Below, piece after piece: positions 12,401 through 22,983 of a stretch of 64,000 bases of DNA. A program made the translations under genes and the position numbers. Source of the stretch: Kryptolebias marmoratus (taxonomy: Eukaryota; Chordata; Actinopteri; Cyprinodontiformes; Rivulidae); contig NC_051435.1 of assembly GCF_001649575.2 (NCBI RefSeq), positions 4,257,399-4,321,398 of the forward strand, in the 5' to 3' direction. The stretch's first letter is position 1. Each line of letters opens with the position of its first letter. Under the pieces are notes generated by a model. The model saw nothing but the letters and a program-made list of their open reading frames with translations. It did not search any database and had not been told where the DNA came from.

Positions 12401-15120
12401 TAATAAAAGGCTGTAAAAATAAGTTGTATAAAGAAAGAAACAGCTAGAGGAGGATTTTGCAACTAAAAAGATTAATTGGCAACAGGTCAGTAAGAGAACT
12501 GGGTACAAAAAGAGTTTTTAGAGGCTGAATCTGTAAGAAGTAAAGATGAGCAGAGGTTCACCAGTCTGAAAAACTGTCTAAAAGTAGTGGAAGAATTTCA
12601 AAACAATAATGATATTCCATCATTTTAAGAATCTGGAGAAATCTTTGAGCTCAAAAGGATAAAACTGTAATCTCACTGCATTAAAACCAGGTTCTGGTTG
12701 TGTTCTGCTCAGGAACCCTTCCATAGATCATTGTCTGTAAACACAGCTCACCGTGCCGTCCACAAATGCTGCTTAAAGCTCTATCAGGCAAAGAAGAAGC
12801 TTCTCTGAAGTCTTCTATGGACCAAAGCTCATTTCAAATGGACTGAGGCAAAGAGGAGAACTGTTCTGAGGTCAGATGGATCCAAACCATCCAGCCTGTT
12901 ATCAAAGCCTGCCTCTCTGATGGTATGGGGGTGCATTAGTGCCTCTGGCAAAAAGTATCTAAAGGTTTTAAAACATCTGCTCCCATCCAGAACTGTTAAA
13001 CAGCTAGAATCCTCTACAGACAGAATGGGACACCATTCCCTCTAAAACCTCCAGCAGCTGCTCTCCTCAGGTCCAGATGTTTACAGACTGATGGTAGAAG
13101 AAGAGGAGATGCTTCAAAGTTGGAAACATCTGGAGCAAATTTTTGAGATGTGTTGTTGCCATCAAATTTAAAATTCTTTTTTTTTCTATAAATGGTACAA
13201 TTCATTAGTTTAAAAATTTTATATGTTTAAAATGCTTCATTTTGGATAAAATATGGGTTTATGAGCTTCACAAATCCTTGTATTCTATTTATTTTTTACA
13301 TTTTAGACAATGTTCCAACTTTATTAGAAATAGCATTATCTGCCAAAAATAATGATAGAAGAGTAAATATCAGGTAAATAATTAGATTTTTTATGTATTT
13401 GTTGTGTTAGATATAAAACATAGTTTATTTGTGACAAACAATCTATCAATGTGAGCGTGTTTCCGTTTTACTTACATTTCTTGCTGCCTCCATCAGATGA
13501 ATCCTCCTGTAGAAAATAAAGGTAAAAACAATCTGTATTACTCATGTTTTAATGTCCCGTTCAGATACTTTCACTTTCACCTCCAGAGTGAATTTCCCTT
13601 CATAAATGGAGTATTCTGATATTCATTCGGGTGTTCGGGGTCATGCACTCGCTCTCAGCACGCCCCCAGCACGCCCCCAGCTTACAGCTCTATTAAAGGT
13701 GATACCAAAGACTTACCTGGGCAGCAGCCCAGAATGTGATTATCTGTTTTAATGGATGAATGTTTTCCAATTGGTGCAAGCCCAATTCACTGGAAAGAGT
13801 TTTACTTTGTTGATTAACTTCTTTATGGTTTCTGCTTATCTCAATCAGACTGTTTACAGTTTTTAAGTCGGTACAGTTTCAGAGTTTTACTAAATGACTT
13901 CCTTCTGTAATTCTGAGCCAACATGCTTTCTGAATATATATTTCTTTGTTGAAGACTGAAGCAGTGTTGCTGTTTTATGCAATTAGTTTGTACTTTTACT
14001 TTCACCTTTAGGTGATGTGAACTTTACGAAACAACCTGATGTTTTTCATTAAATCAGGTAGCAGGTGCAGGTTGTTTTTTTAAACCAAAACCATGTAGTT
14101 GCATTTTATTTTGCTCTGTGTGATCTGAATAAATTAAGATGATGCAGCACTGCTTATTTTGTTGGTTGATATTCTATATATTGACCTTTTTTCTCTCAAT
14201 GTTAATGACACTAAAATGACCGAGCAGAGCCTCTAACATAGGCAGAGTTTAGATGTTACCTTAAAGTTAAGAGTAGCTCTGATCTGATTCTTTAGAAACC
14301 TTAAAAGGTAATAATCAACACTGCATTTTGTATAAATTATAAAAAAACAAGTTCAACAGGGCCCCAAATAGCTGTAGGCCACCTCCTTAATCCTGCCCTG
14401 GTTGTAAAATAAATGAGGAAATAAGAGGAGCAGAAATACCAGCCAGCACGTGATTGTTTCCAGTAAAGACAGGAGCAGACTCTAAACCAAACCCAAACAG
14501 ATAAACAACAAGAAAATAAGCACGAATCTTTAACAGAAGATACTGAAATAAAGGAAGGATAAAGATAAATAAAATACACACAAAGAAAAACAAGAGAACA
14601 GCAGCTGTGGGAGAGTTTCATCCCCTCCGGAAACAAACAGTCTGTTCACGCAGACAGGTGGTTTGTTTGTTTGTTTGTTTGTTTGTTTGGCTGACTCTGA
14701 ATGTTTCTGTGTTTACCTGAGTTGTTTCCTGCTCAGAGGGGAGGCGGACTGTCATCTTCAGCAGGCCTGTCTCCAGGTTGATCTGATGCGAGTCTTTGCG
14801 CAGGACACGTCTCTGGTCTGTGAGGGGGGGACAACAACAACAACAACCCAGAATTAAAAACAACAACAACAACACCAGGCTGAAGCCACAGTGAGTCCTG
14901 CAGCAGTGACAGGCTCAGGGCTCAGGGCTCAGGGTGGAAACAAACCTTCCTCGGAGCGGAAGCGCAGCAGCGCGGTGCTGCTGCCGGTCTCATAGTCCAC
15001 CTCGCAGTCTCCGCCGAGGGACTTCTTGCTCTGAAAATACTTCACCAACTTGTTTTTCAGCCTCGGAGTGCTGCTTTCCTCCAGCTCCACCAGCAGAGGA
15101 AACTCGTAGCCGTCCGCCAT
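3430..15120 (-). CDS. parp14: PARP14-type mono-ADP-ribosyltransferase (macrodomain PARP), 17 coding exons
   Basis: An interferon-linked mono-ADP-ribosyltransferase with ADP-ribose-binding macrodomains. Coding exons, 5' to 3': 15120-14946, 14817-14717, 13506-13476, 11942-11652, 11541-11317, 11211-8975, 8793-8563, 8444-8223, 8131-8050, 7801-7655, 7377-7315, 7084-6947, 5616-5398, 5287-4673, 4548-4412, 4224-4050, 3713-3430. All junctions are GT-AG and phases chain without a stop, giving about 1,790 aa (human PARP14 about 1,800). RRM-like segments occupy about 1-275 and a KH/RRM-rich linker fills the 2.2-kb exon. Macrodomain 1 is at ~783-968 ([13 protein letters not shown]), macro 2 at ~997-1171, macro 3 at ~1210-1375, WWE at ~1513-1595, and the catalytic domain at ~1640-1790. 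Its triad is H1673 (FHGT), Y1705 (GSYFA) and L1786 (PEYLITF), the H-Y-L set of mono-transferases. The ATG at 15120 has a good context (GGCATGG). It diverges from parp9. Confidence 0.93.
12540..13345 (+). mobile_element. Degenerate Tc1/mariner-like transposon in parp14 intron 3
   Basis: The plus strand, opposite to parp14, carries broken transposase-like translation. It includes [11 protein letters not shown] and [19 protein letters not shown] near 12,870-12,980, then LLPSRT. The 3' end (GGATAAAATATGGGTTTATG, then ACATTTTAGACAATGTTCCAAC) matches a very common fish transposon tail. Several frameshifts and stops make it inactive. The outer limits are approximate. Confidence 0.72.
13567..13580 (-). 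promoter_or_regulatory. ISRE/IRF-binding element in parp14 intron 2
   Basis: On the minus strand (the parp14 sense strand) this reads GTGAAAGTGAAAGT, an exact GAAANNGAAA interferon-stimulated response core. It lies 61 bp 5' of the 31-nt exon 3. A TATA-like ATTAAAAC follows about 25 bp downstream. Two CACGCCCCC GC-boxes lie about 90 bp on the other side (13,660-13,680). The layout suggests an enhancer or an alternative internal promoter; that role is inferred. Confidence 0.6.
14661..14690. repeat. (GTTT)n simple repeat
   Basis: Seven GTTT units in parp14 intron 2, just downstream of exon 2. A (CAA)n tract flanks the other side of the exon at about 14,831-14,872, so exon 2 is bracketed by microsatellites. 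Confidence 0.9.
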
Positions 15121-15338
15121 GCCGGCTGTCCGCTCCGAAATGCCTGCAAACACTTTCGCTTTTGTTTCCTAAGAAATGAAAGGAGCGGTGGTTCGACTCC
15201 AGCCCTCCTGCGCCTCAGCGCCTCTCAGACTGCGGCGCAGCAGGAAGGACGGGTTTTCACGACATGTTGTTTGAGAAAAAACACTTTTTACTTTCAGTTT
15301 TCCACTCGGGGCTTTCCAGCTGAAAGAAGAACAACAAG
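15121..15338. promoter_or_regulatory. Shared bidirectional promoter of parp14 and parp9
   Basis: This short CpG-containing spacer separates the parp14 start codon (15120, minus) from the end of the non-coding first exon of parp9 (15338, plus). IRF-like motifs lie on both sides. CACTTTCGCTTTTGTTTCC at 15151-15169 reads GGAAACAAAAGCGAAAGTG on the parp14 strand. CTTTCAGTTTTCC at 15291-15303 reads GGAAAACTGAAAG on the minus strand. Neither is a perfect GAAANNGAAA, but both keep the AAANNGAAAG half. No clear TATA box sits between them. Confidence 0.6.
15239..15338 (+). other. parp9: Probable non-coding first exon of parp9
   Basis: A donor AACAACAAG|GTGAGA ends at 15338. The matching acceptor is TTTCCACAG at 16526-16534, fifteen bases before the parp9 ATG. 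The intervening 1.2-kb intron holds no coding sequence. The transcription start is not determined, so the left limit is only a guess. Confidence 0.5.
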
Positions 15339-15810
15339 GTGAGATTCTTTTACGTTTATTATTGTATTTTTAAAATCTCCTGTCTGGGTTATTATCTGCG
15401 TAAAATGACCGAGATAAGTAAAAACAAAATGGTTTCAAACTCGTGTTTGTCGCTCGGAGCGCGACACACTTTCGTTTTTGATCCAATGCGACGTTTGTTT
15501 AAACAATAAAGCAGTCAGAGACATTACAAATCTACTGCAAATCTACACATTTAACCTGTTTTTTTAACTGCGTAGGTTTACCACACGTGTTGTGAATGAT
15601 TTGCATGAATGGAAACATGAAGGAAACAGTTTTAAGTTTAAAACTTTATGGTATTAAAGCCCTTTCAAGATTACCTATTCAAGATTAATCATCTCAATAA
15701 GATATGGTACAGTATTTTATTTATCATAAAATATAATAAAACTGTTTCTTTGTTTGTTTGTTTTTTTTAGGTCAGATTAATGATTACTGAGTGGTTAACC
15801 TGCTTTCTGT

Positions 15811-15823
15811 CTCCCTCTAGTGG
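15811..15823 (-). promoter_or_regulatory. CTCF-like motif in parp9 intron 1
   Basis: CTCCCTCTAGTGG reads CCACTAGAGGGAG on the minus strand, a good but not perfect match to the CTCF core. It sits about 0.5 kb into parp9 intron 1. Confidence 0.35.
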
Positions 15824-16549
15824 AGAAAATCTGAAGTTCAAATGTACTGAAAGTTGACTTTTATTACTTATTAAGTTGTTTTCCAGCATGCAGTATTAAG
15901 TATAACTATAAACACCAAAGTAAGAGATTAATTTTATATTAAGTGTTGAATTTGATCTAAATAAAACTAATACAATCTGCTTCCTGTTTAAGGATTCCCG
16001 ATGCAGATGCTTTCCTGTTTTTGTTGCCTTTTTATAATGATCTAGCCATTCTAGTATGGTGGGAAGAATAAACATAATATAAAAGTCATGAACTTCTTCT
16101 TATTACCCAAACAAAGCACTCGTCAGAAACAACCTGTGAGCTTGACTGATAAATAAATAAAAATAAAATAAAAATTTTCAGCCCCAAAAAGGGCTAAACT
16201 ACAGCAGATAAACAGAGTTTAAAAATCAGAGGAGAATTTAGCTAAAAAACCAAACAAACAAACAAAAAAAAAACAGGACCTAAAAGACACATCTAGTTGA
16301 TCATCTGATGTATATTCTTTAGGAGTCAGCTCCTTGATGTACTTGATGCAAAAAATACAATTTTATGGTTCTCAGTCGATGTCCTAAAACATTTTTCTGG
16401 GAACTATTAATCAATGGGACTTCAGAAGATTATGTTAAAGTGAAGCTTTTCTGAAGTAACTTTTAAAGAAATGATCACTGCTGTAACGGTTGTTTAACTC
16501 ATGATGTTTAACATTCTGCTTGATGTTTCCACAGGTATTTTAGGGAACA

Positions 16550-19500
16550 ATGAACCGTAAACTTGACTTTCCGCTTCATGGCTCCTCAGTAAACATTGTG
16601 AAACAATGTGGAGGTGCTCTGAGTGACATCATTGACAGCAAATTTGGATGTGTGGTCACCTTCAGTGGTGTGGATGTTGAGGCTGGTGCCGACGCTGCAG
16701 GCTGGAGAAAACCAGCTGCTATTGCACCAAAGAAAAGATGTGAATATATGCTGCATGGAGGAGTTAAGGTGTCTGTGTGGAAGGCTGATCTCACTTTTTT
16801 CCCAGCAGATGCTGTCGTTAATCCTGCCAATGAACACCTAAATCACTGTGGAGGCCTTGCTCAGGCTCTGTCTGATGCTGGTGGTCCTAAAATCCAAAAA
16901 GAAAGTGATGATTATATCAAAAAGAATGGCTCCTTGAAAACAGGAGAGGCAGTTGCTTTAAATGCAGGGGATCTACCAAATAAGATGATAATTCATGCTG
17001 TGGGTCCAGATCTGTCATACAGTCCTAGCTATGAATTAAAAAAAGCAAAATCACTGTTGGAGAAAGCTATCTGGAGCATTTTCTTCCAAGCAAAAGAACA
17101 TCAGCTGGCAAATGTTGCCATTCCTGCTATAAGTTCTGGATTGTTCCACTTCCCTCTGCCAGACTGTGCAGACACCATCGTGTCAACAGTGAAATGCATC
17201 TATGACAAGTATTCTCATCAAAGAAATCTTCCTAAAGAGATCTTCCTTGTGAACAACGATGAGCCCACAGTCAGGGAAATGGAGAGGGCGTGCCGTCAGA
17301 AACTTGACCCTCACCAGCACATGTCATACAGCCAGGCAGCATCCAGCAGCACCAGAGGTGCCTCCAGAACTTCTCCACCTTCTGTCCAGATTGGAAACGT
17401 TCTTCTGACTCTGAAGAAAGATAAAATTGAAGACCAAAAAGTAAGAGCCATCAGTCAATATTTTTAAACAGATATTTACATTATAAACTTTACTGAGCCT
17501 TGTTTTGTTCTTTTTCAGACAGATGTCATTGTAAATACTGCATCACCATGCAGAAACCTGAGCATAGGCCAAATTTCCACTGCTATATCACAGAAAGCAG
17601 GTGGGGATATACAGAAAGAAGTCAAGCGTGCAAATATGAAGGGTCATATCATCTGTACAAAGTCTTACAAGCTGCCCTGCAGAGAAGTGTATCACACTTT
17701 TTGCACTGACAAGTCAGGCGCAGCAGCACAACAGGTATTAGTTGTTGTTTTTTATGGGACAGTAAACAAGAACAACTAAACAACATTATTCAAAATGAAA
17801 AGCTAACTATTTTGTCATTTATTACAGATCCTTTACAGCTCTGTATGTGATTGCTTATGGACAGCAGCAGCGAATCATCACAAATCGATTGCCTTTCCTG
17901 CGATCGGCACTGGAGCCCTGCGGTTCAGTAAATCCGAATCTGCCATGATCATGTTGAAAGCAGTGGCTAAATTTGCCCAAAACACTCAAGAGAAGATGGA
18001 AGTTTTCTTTGTCATATTTCCTTCTGACCACGAAACGTTTCAGGTGTTTTACTGAAATGTATTTCTGTCATGACTTTATGTTAAAAACTTAATCTTCAGG
18101 CTTTCTAAACGTCTTTTAAAGTTTTTCCTTGGACTTTTGCAGGTCAGTATAGTGAGTGACAGTTTTTAAGAGAAAGTGTTTTTGTTTAAGTCATTTAACT
18201 CTGATTTATGAATCATTCAGGCATAAAAAGTGTCAGAAATCAGTGTGTCGACACAAAACAGACAAAAACAACTCATATTAAAATGAGCTTTGCTGTATAT
18301 TTACCTTTTCTAAAATGTGACTCTCAGATATTGTTTATGAGCTGCAGAGAAGTCTTTCTTTTTTCCTTTTTGTCCTTCATTTGTTCACATTCCTCATTTT
18401 CTTAAACACAAACTGGTTAAAGAACGAGTCAAAAAGAGGCCGAAGGAAAACTGTCGGACCTTCAGAAAGCCTGTTGATGAAGATCACTTTAAAATGATCA
18501 GAAAGTCTGGATCTTTGAAAATAAACAGAAAGAAGTTAAGAGTGGTTTCAGGCTTTTTTCACAGTACTATAATATAACATTTGTAGACGTGTTTTATCCT
18601 GATTAATAAGTGTACATGTTGAAGCTTCTACTTTAAATTAGGAAAATGGTTTTAGGTCTATCATATAATACATAATTTACAGTAATAACTTTTATTAATT
18701 TCCCTTTATTTGCAGGCTTTTGAAAGTCAGATGGCACTTTTCCAGCAAGGTGCATCAAACCACAACATTAAACCTGGTATTGATAACATATTTCTAATAA
18801 CACAAAATAAGTTTAATATCTTTACACCCTTATTAGTACCAACAACAGAGAGGAGATAATGTAGAAAACATGTGCTAAAAAAACTGAACTCCGTCTGGAA
18901 TTTACATCCCTGGTTTATCTGACCACTGAAATCTATTTTTGTTAAAGTGGTCAATTTAAAATGCATGAATTGTAACAGAAGTTGGTCTTTCAACTGAAAC
19001 AGGAATTAAAAGGCATTTAATTTTTACTGGGAAAGTATAAAGATGTGAAATCAGTTTTATCTCAGAAAATAAGATGCAGACTTTAGGATAAAAGATGTAA
19101 AACGAGTCAAGAAAAGTTTGATTCTTGTAAGGAAACAATATTAGTAAACTGGTGTTTTTGTGTTCTTGTCCATCAGCATCTCTTGGGCCTCCGGAGGAAC
19201 TTCCTGTCAGCAGAGCTTCAAACCCACAGATCAGCCTGCATGGGCCTTCTGAAGAGTCAGTGCGTGAGGCTGAAAAGTGGCTCAGTGTCCTTCTGAATAA
19301 GTCCTCTCGCAACGTCAAGATCTCCAACAACTTCCTCCTGCACTTTGGCGAGCAAGACCACCTGAATCTGTCCCTTTTAACTGAAAACGGGGTGTCCATC
19401 GAGGAGTTTTTCACACAAGGTCACGCATGTGTAGAGATAGATGGCAGATCAACGGAAGATGTCGTCTTAGCTGCGTTGCAGGTGGAGGAAATGCTCTGCA

Positions 19501-21055
19501 AAATCCAAAAGCAGTTTCTCTCAGAGGAAAAACAGGAATTGCAGCTACTGTCAGACATGAAAGTATCTTCTGATAGACAGACAGAAGACCTCAGGCTACC
19601 GAAGTTCACGGAAGAAAAACGGGCCTTCAAAAGTCAGGGGCTGTGGGTACAAAAGGTAATCTAACAGAAAACCTGCTTTATTAAAGTGATAAACGAAGGT
19701 GGTGATTTCTAACTAAGTCTGTTTAACAGTTTTCTGCAGTAATTTTATTTGAATCTGCAGATTAACCAGAGAAATTTATATGTTTCAGGTGGACGAAGTG
19801 AAAAATCCTGCTCTGGAGATTCTGTTTGATCTGAAAAAACTGCAACTTGGCTCCTCCAAGACTGAAAGAATGTTTCAACGCATACCTGCGCAGTTCTGTG
19901 ACATGATCCGCCATGTTGGATTCTATGCAGAGTTCGCACCTCCTGAAGGTATGGGAACACTTTTTAATGTCTCGAAATGCAGAGTTACAGTCAGACGGCT
20001 TCGTCAGGACCACAAGGGCAAAGCAAACTTAACATGCAGTAAAATTCAACAGTAAGGAGGGCTTTGCATAAAATATAAAAAAGTATCAAGAAGAATACGT
20101 ACAGTAAAACACAAGATTATACAGCACAAGGAAAGTGGAAGTCCTTAAAGTTCATTCTCTGAGAATTAGTTTCATCGATACGGTGCACACAAACTGAAAC
20201 AACTTTGTCTGTCTGCAAACCTGTCAAACCAGCAAGTCTGACATTTCTTCTTTGTTTCAGCAGCAGGGTTTCAAATTGAAAACTTAATGAGGATTTGAGC
20301 TGCAGCGTCCTGATTCAGCTGCATCTGTCTGACCGATCTAATCAGGTTTCCACAGGCGTAGTTTGTGATTCTTCACCCAGACACAACTTCTAACTTTTCA
20401 TCCTTTACTCTAAAAACAGCTTCTTCCATTTCGTTTCTGCTGAAGGAAATTTTGCAACATCTAAAAGTTTATTTGTGTAAGGGCGTCCTAATGAAAGCTT
20501 GTAAAAGAATCGTAATCCTCTGGTTAAATGGATGTTTAAATGCGTGTTCTCCACAGAAGCGTTGATTTATTCGTCCTGCTTTGTGACGAAGTGGGAGCGT
20601 GTAGACGCGGAGTAGAAGAGGCCCCGGGATACAACCCTGTGGAGCTCCATTTGTCATTTGACTTCACTCAGATGACAAACTGAGACATAGCTGTTGTGTG
20701 GATGAACATAATTATTGAATTTAACAACAAGTATAATGCCCAAATCATTCTTCTTTATCTTCCTCTGGTTTCAGACCCAAAGTATGGAGAGGGCATCTAC
20801 TTTGCTCACACCGTCGAGAAGGCCCTGAAGCTTTGGAAGGAGAACAATGAAGAGTACCTGTACTTCGTGGAGGCAGAGGTGCTGAAAGGAAGTTCAGTTC
20901 CTGGTAAACCAGGGCTCATTCTGCCTCCTCCTGTTGGGACAGATCCCAATGTCCTGTACGACAGTGTGAGTGGAGGACCTGATGTCTCCGTTGTTTTTAG
21001 TGGCTATCAGGCTCTACCTAAGTACATCTTCATCTGTAAGATGAGTCGAGTGTGA
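16550..21055 (+). CDS. parp9: PARP9-type macrodomain protein (BAL1-like), 7 coding exons
   Basis: In mammals PARP9 reads ADP-ribose with two macrodomains and works with the ubiquitin ligase DTX3L in interferon and DNA-damage responses. Coding exons: 16550-17440, 17519-17734, 17828-18043, 18716-18776, 19177-19655, 19789-19948, 20775-21055. All are GT-AG with consistent phase, giving about 767 aa (human about 854). Macrodomain 1 is at about 68-250 (NPANEHLNHCGGL, PAISSGL). Macrodomain 2 is at about 285-441 (DVIVNTAS, AFPAIGTGALRF) and is split over three exons. The C-terminal PARP domain (about 600-767) keeps DPKYGEGIYFA and VVFSGYQALPKY. The catalytic His position reads Gln (Q656 in RIPAQFCD), as in human PARP9, and Ile replaces the third triad residue, so canonical transferase activity is doubtful. 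The ATG at 16550 follows a spliced 5' UTR. It is head-to-head with parp14; dtx3l is not in the window. Confidence 0.93.
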
Positions 21056-22841
21056 CACTCTTCTAAAACAAGCTGTTATCTTTCAGGCATGAACCAAGAT
21101 GAGAAACAATCTGATTTAAAAAATTATATCTTAATTCAACTTGCAGGTAAATTAGCAATTCCTAAAATGGTATCTTCACTTTCCTATTCAAATATTCTTT
21201 GCATATTTCTCTGCATTCCTACACTTGTATCATTCTGTGTAGTTCCAGTTAAACACCACTAAAAATACCAAAACAATTATTATAAAACAGAAGTGGACTA
21301 ATGATATTTTAATGAGTGTATTCTGTTAGAAATCCTTGTTTTATTGCTTGTATGACTAACGTTGGACTTCTTTTTGTTGCTGATATAAAAAAAAAAACTA
21401 ACTACAACCTTATAAACATGATTAGGGTTGAATTTATTAGTTTTTTATGATTATTCATTTATTTTCTCTGGATTATTATGTTCTGTAACAGTAGAAGTAA
21501 TACATGAAGTAATCATCTGTGTGTAACTAAAACTAAATAAGTTTAAATATATTTTGAATCAAGAATGTCATCTTCGTGTCATGGTTTATGGCACCATGTT
21601 CCTCTAAATTCAAACATTTAATTAAGTTATGTTATTTGATTATAAACACTGTATACATAAATAAAAAAGTACTTTAAGGCTGTAGATGTTGATTAAAATC
21701 CCTCCTAATAAAACGTTCGAACAAGCAGCACGGCTGTGTGATCAGTTTTTAGTCTGTAACATATCTTTAGATCAGCAGCAGTCTCATCAGTTTCACAGAT
21801 TTATTAAAATTAAGTTTGATTTACATTTTAAACAATGTCATATATGTACATGTGTGAAGCTTTTTGTACAGGGCATATAAAAGACAACCCTCATAATAAT
21901 GATACAACAACAGTAACAAATCACAGTTTGCTTTACGGTTCAACATGGCTGACCTCAGAGGCCATCTGCTCGGGAAAACGAACCTTTTAGTCGTTTTACT
22001 GGAGCTCTCAGACTTTCCATCATCTTCAGTGGGTGAACCAAGAGTTAAGCACTCAAATAGTAAAAAGGAAAGGGAGAAAAATGAATTTACCATCCATTTT
22101 TATAGAAGTTTAACAAACAGCTGAATCAAATGTTTCAGATACAAATGTTTCAATTCAGCAAGTCTATGATTGACAGGAAATGCTCAGCATTAATTCTAAA
22201 TAGCAAAAAGATGTGGTCTTTATATGAAAATATGACCAAATGTGACACTGCTGGAGTTTTATACCACATTCTGTCTGATGGATATAAAAGTGATGTCATT
22301 ACTGACACATCTGCATGATTGTCTTTAAAACTGTTGCAGCCAACAAACAGCACTTTCATCTTCTTTATGCAGCTAATTTACTCCGACTTTAACAACGGAT
22401 TTAACCAATAAGACCATTTAACGTGACAACACAGGACTAAACGGAGCGCACGGCCGTGATGTAACATCCAAGCAGTAATGAATGCAGGTGTTTAAACGTT
22501 CACATTCAAACACAGCGGAGGATGAGAAGCAGCGAGGGTCTTCGTTCACTGGAATGTCTTTCTCTAACGGTTTCTATCAGAAAAAAAACGAGAGACAGGA
22601 TGTCTTTGACAACAGACGCTCATTAAGGTCTGGTTGAGGTAAAGGTGACACCTGTGGACTCGAATGTGACAACATTAAGAATGAGGAGTTATAAATTACA
22701 AGTTTACAACAAAAACAACCGGAACATTTTACAATGTAAACGTTTAAAGACAGTAAATCTTGAGGAACGAACATTTATAGCTGCACCATCTCTTCTACAG
22801 CTGCACATACTGCAGGATCTGTCTTCGTCTAACGGTGTTAC
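21056..22841. other. parp9 3' UTR and spacer between convergent parp9 and faim
   Basis: This AT-rich stretch holds the parp9 3' UTR and possibly a long faim 3' UTR from the other side. Poly(A) signals are listed separately. No coding region, RNA gene or recognisable transposon was found. The short open frames here are below 90 codons and compositionally random. Confidence 0.6.
21660..21712 (+). terminator. Candidate poly(A) signals of parp9
   Basis: AATAAA occurs at 21660-21665 and again at 21707-21712, about 0.6 kb after the parp9 stop. No earlier canonical hexamer was seen in the 3' UTR. Confidence 0.45.
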
Positions 22842-22847
22842 TTTATT
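22842..22847 (-). terminator. Candidate poly(A) signal of faim
   Basis: TTTATT on the plus strand is AATAAA on the faim strand, 137 bp past the faim stop codon (22984-22986). Confidence 0.45.
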
Positions 22848-22983
22848 CATTACAACACCCAACGTATGGCTAATATATCCTGCTCAGTTTGGACATCAAC
22901 ACATGAGAACACGTTCCTCTGTTGGGTCTCTAACTCTGGCAGTTCTAAATGAAGTATGTTGTGCCGCTGGCTGTGGCAGACGG

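Noticed and set aside
15121..15153. In-frame upstream extension of parp14 beginning at 15153
   Set aside because: The codon there is GTG, and the ATG at 15120 has a good initiation context.
16576..16837. Overlapping minus-strand frames of ~84 codons
   Set aside because: Antisense to the parp9 macrodomain 1 exon.
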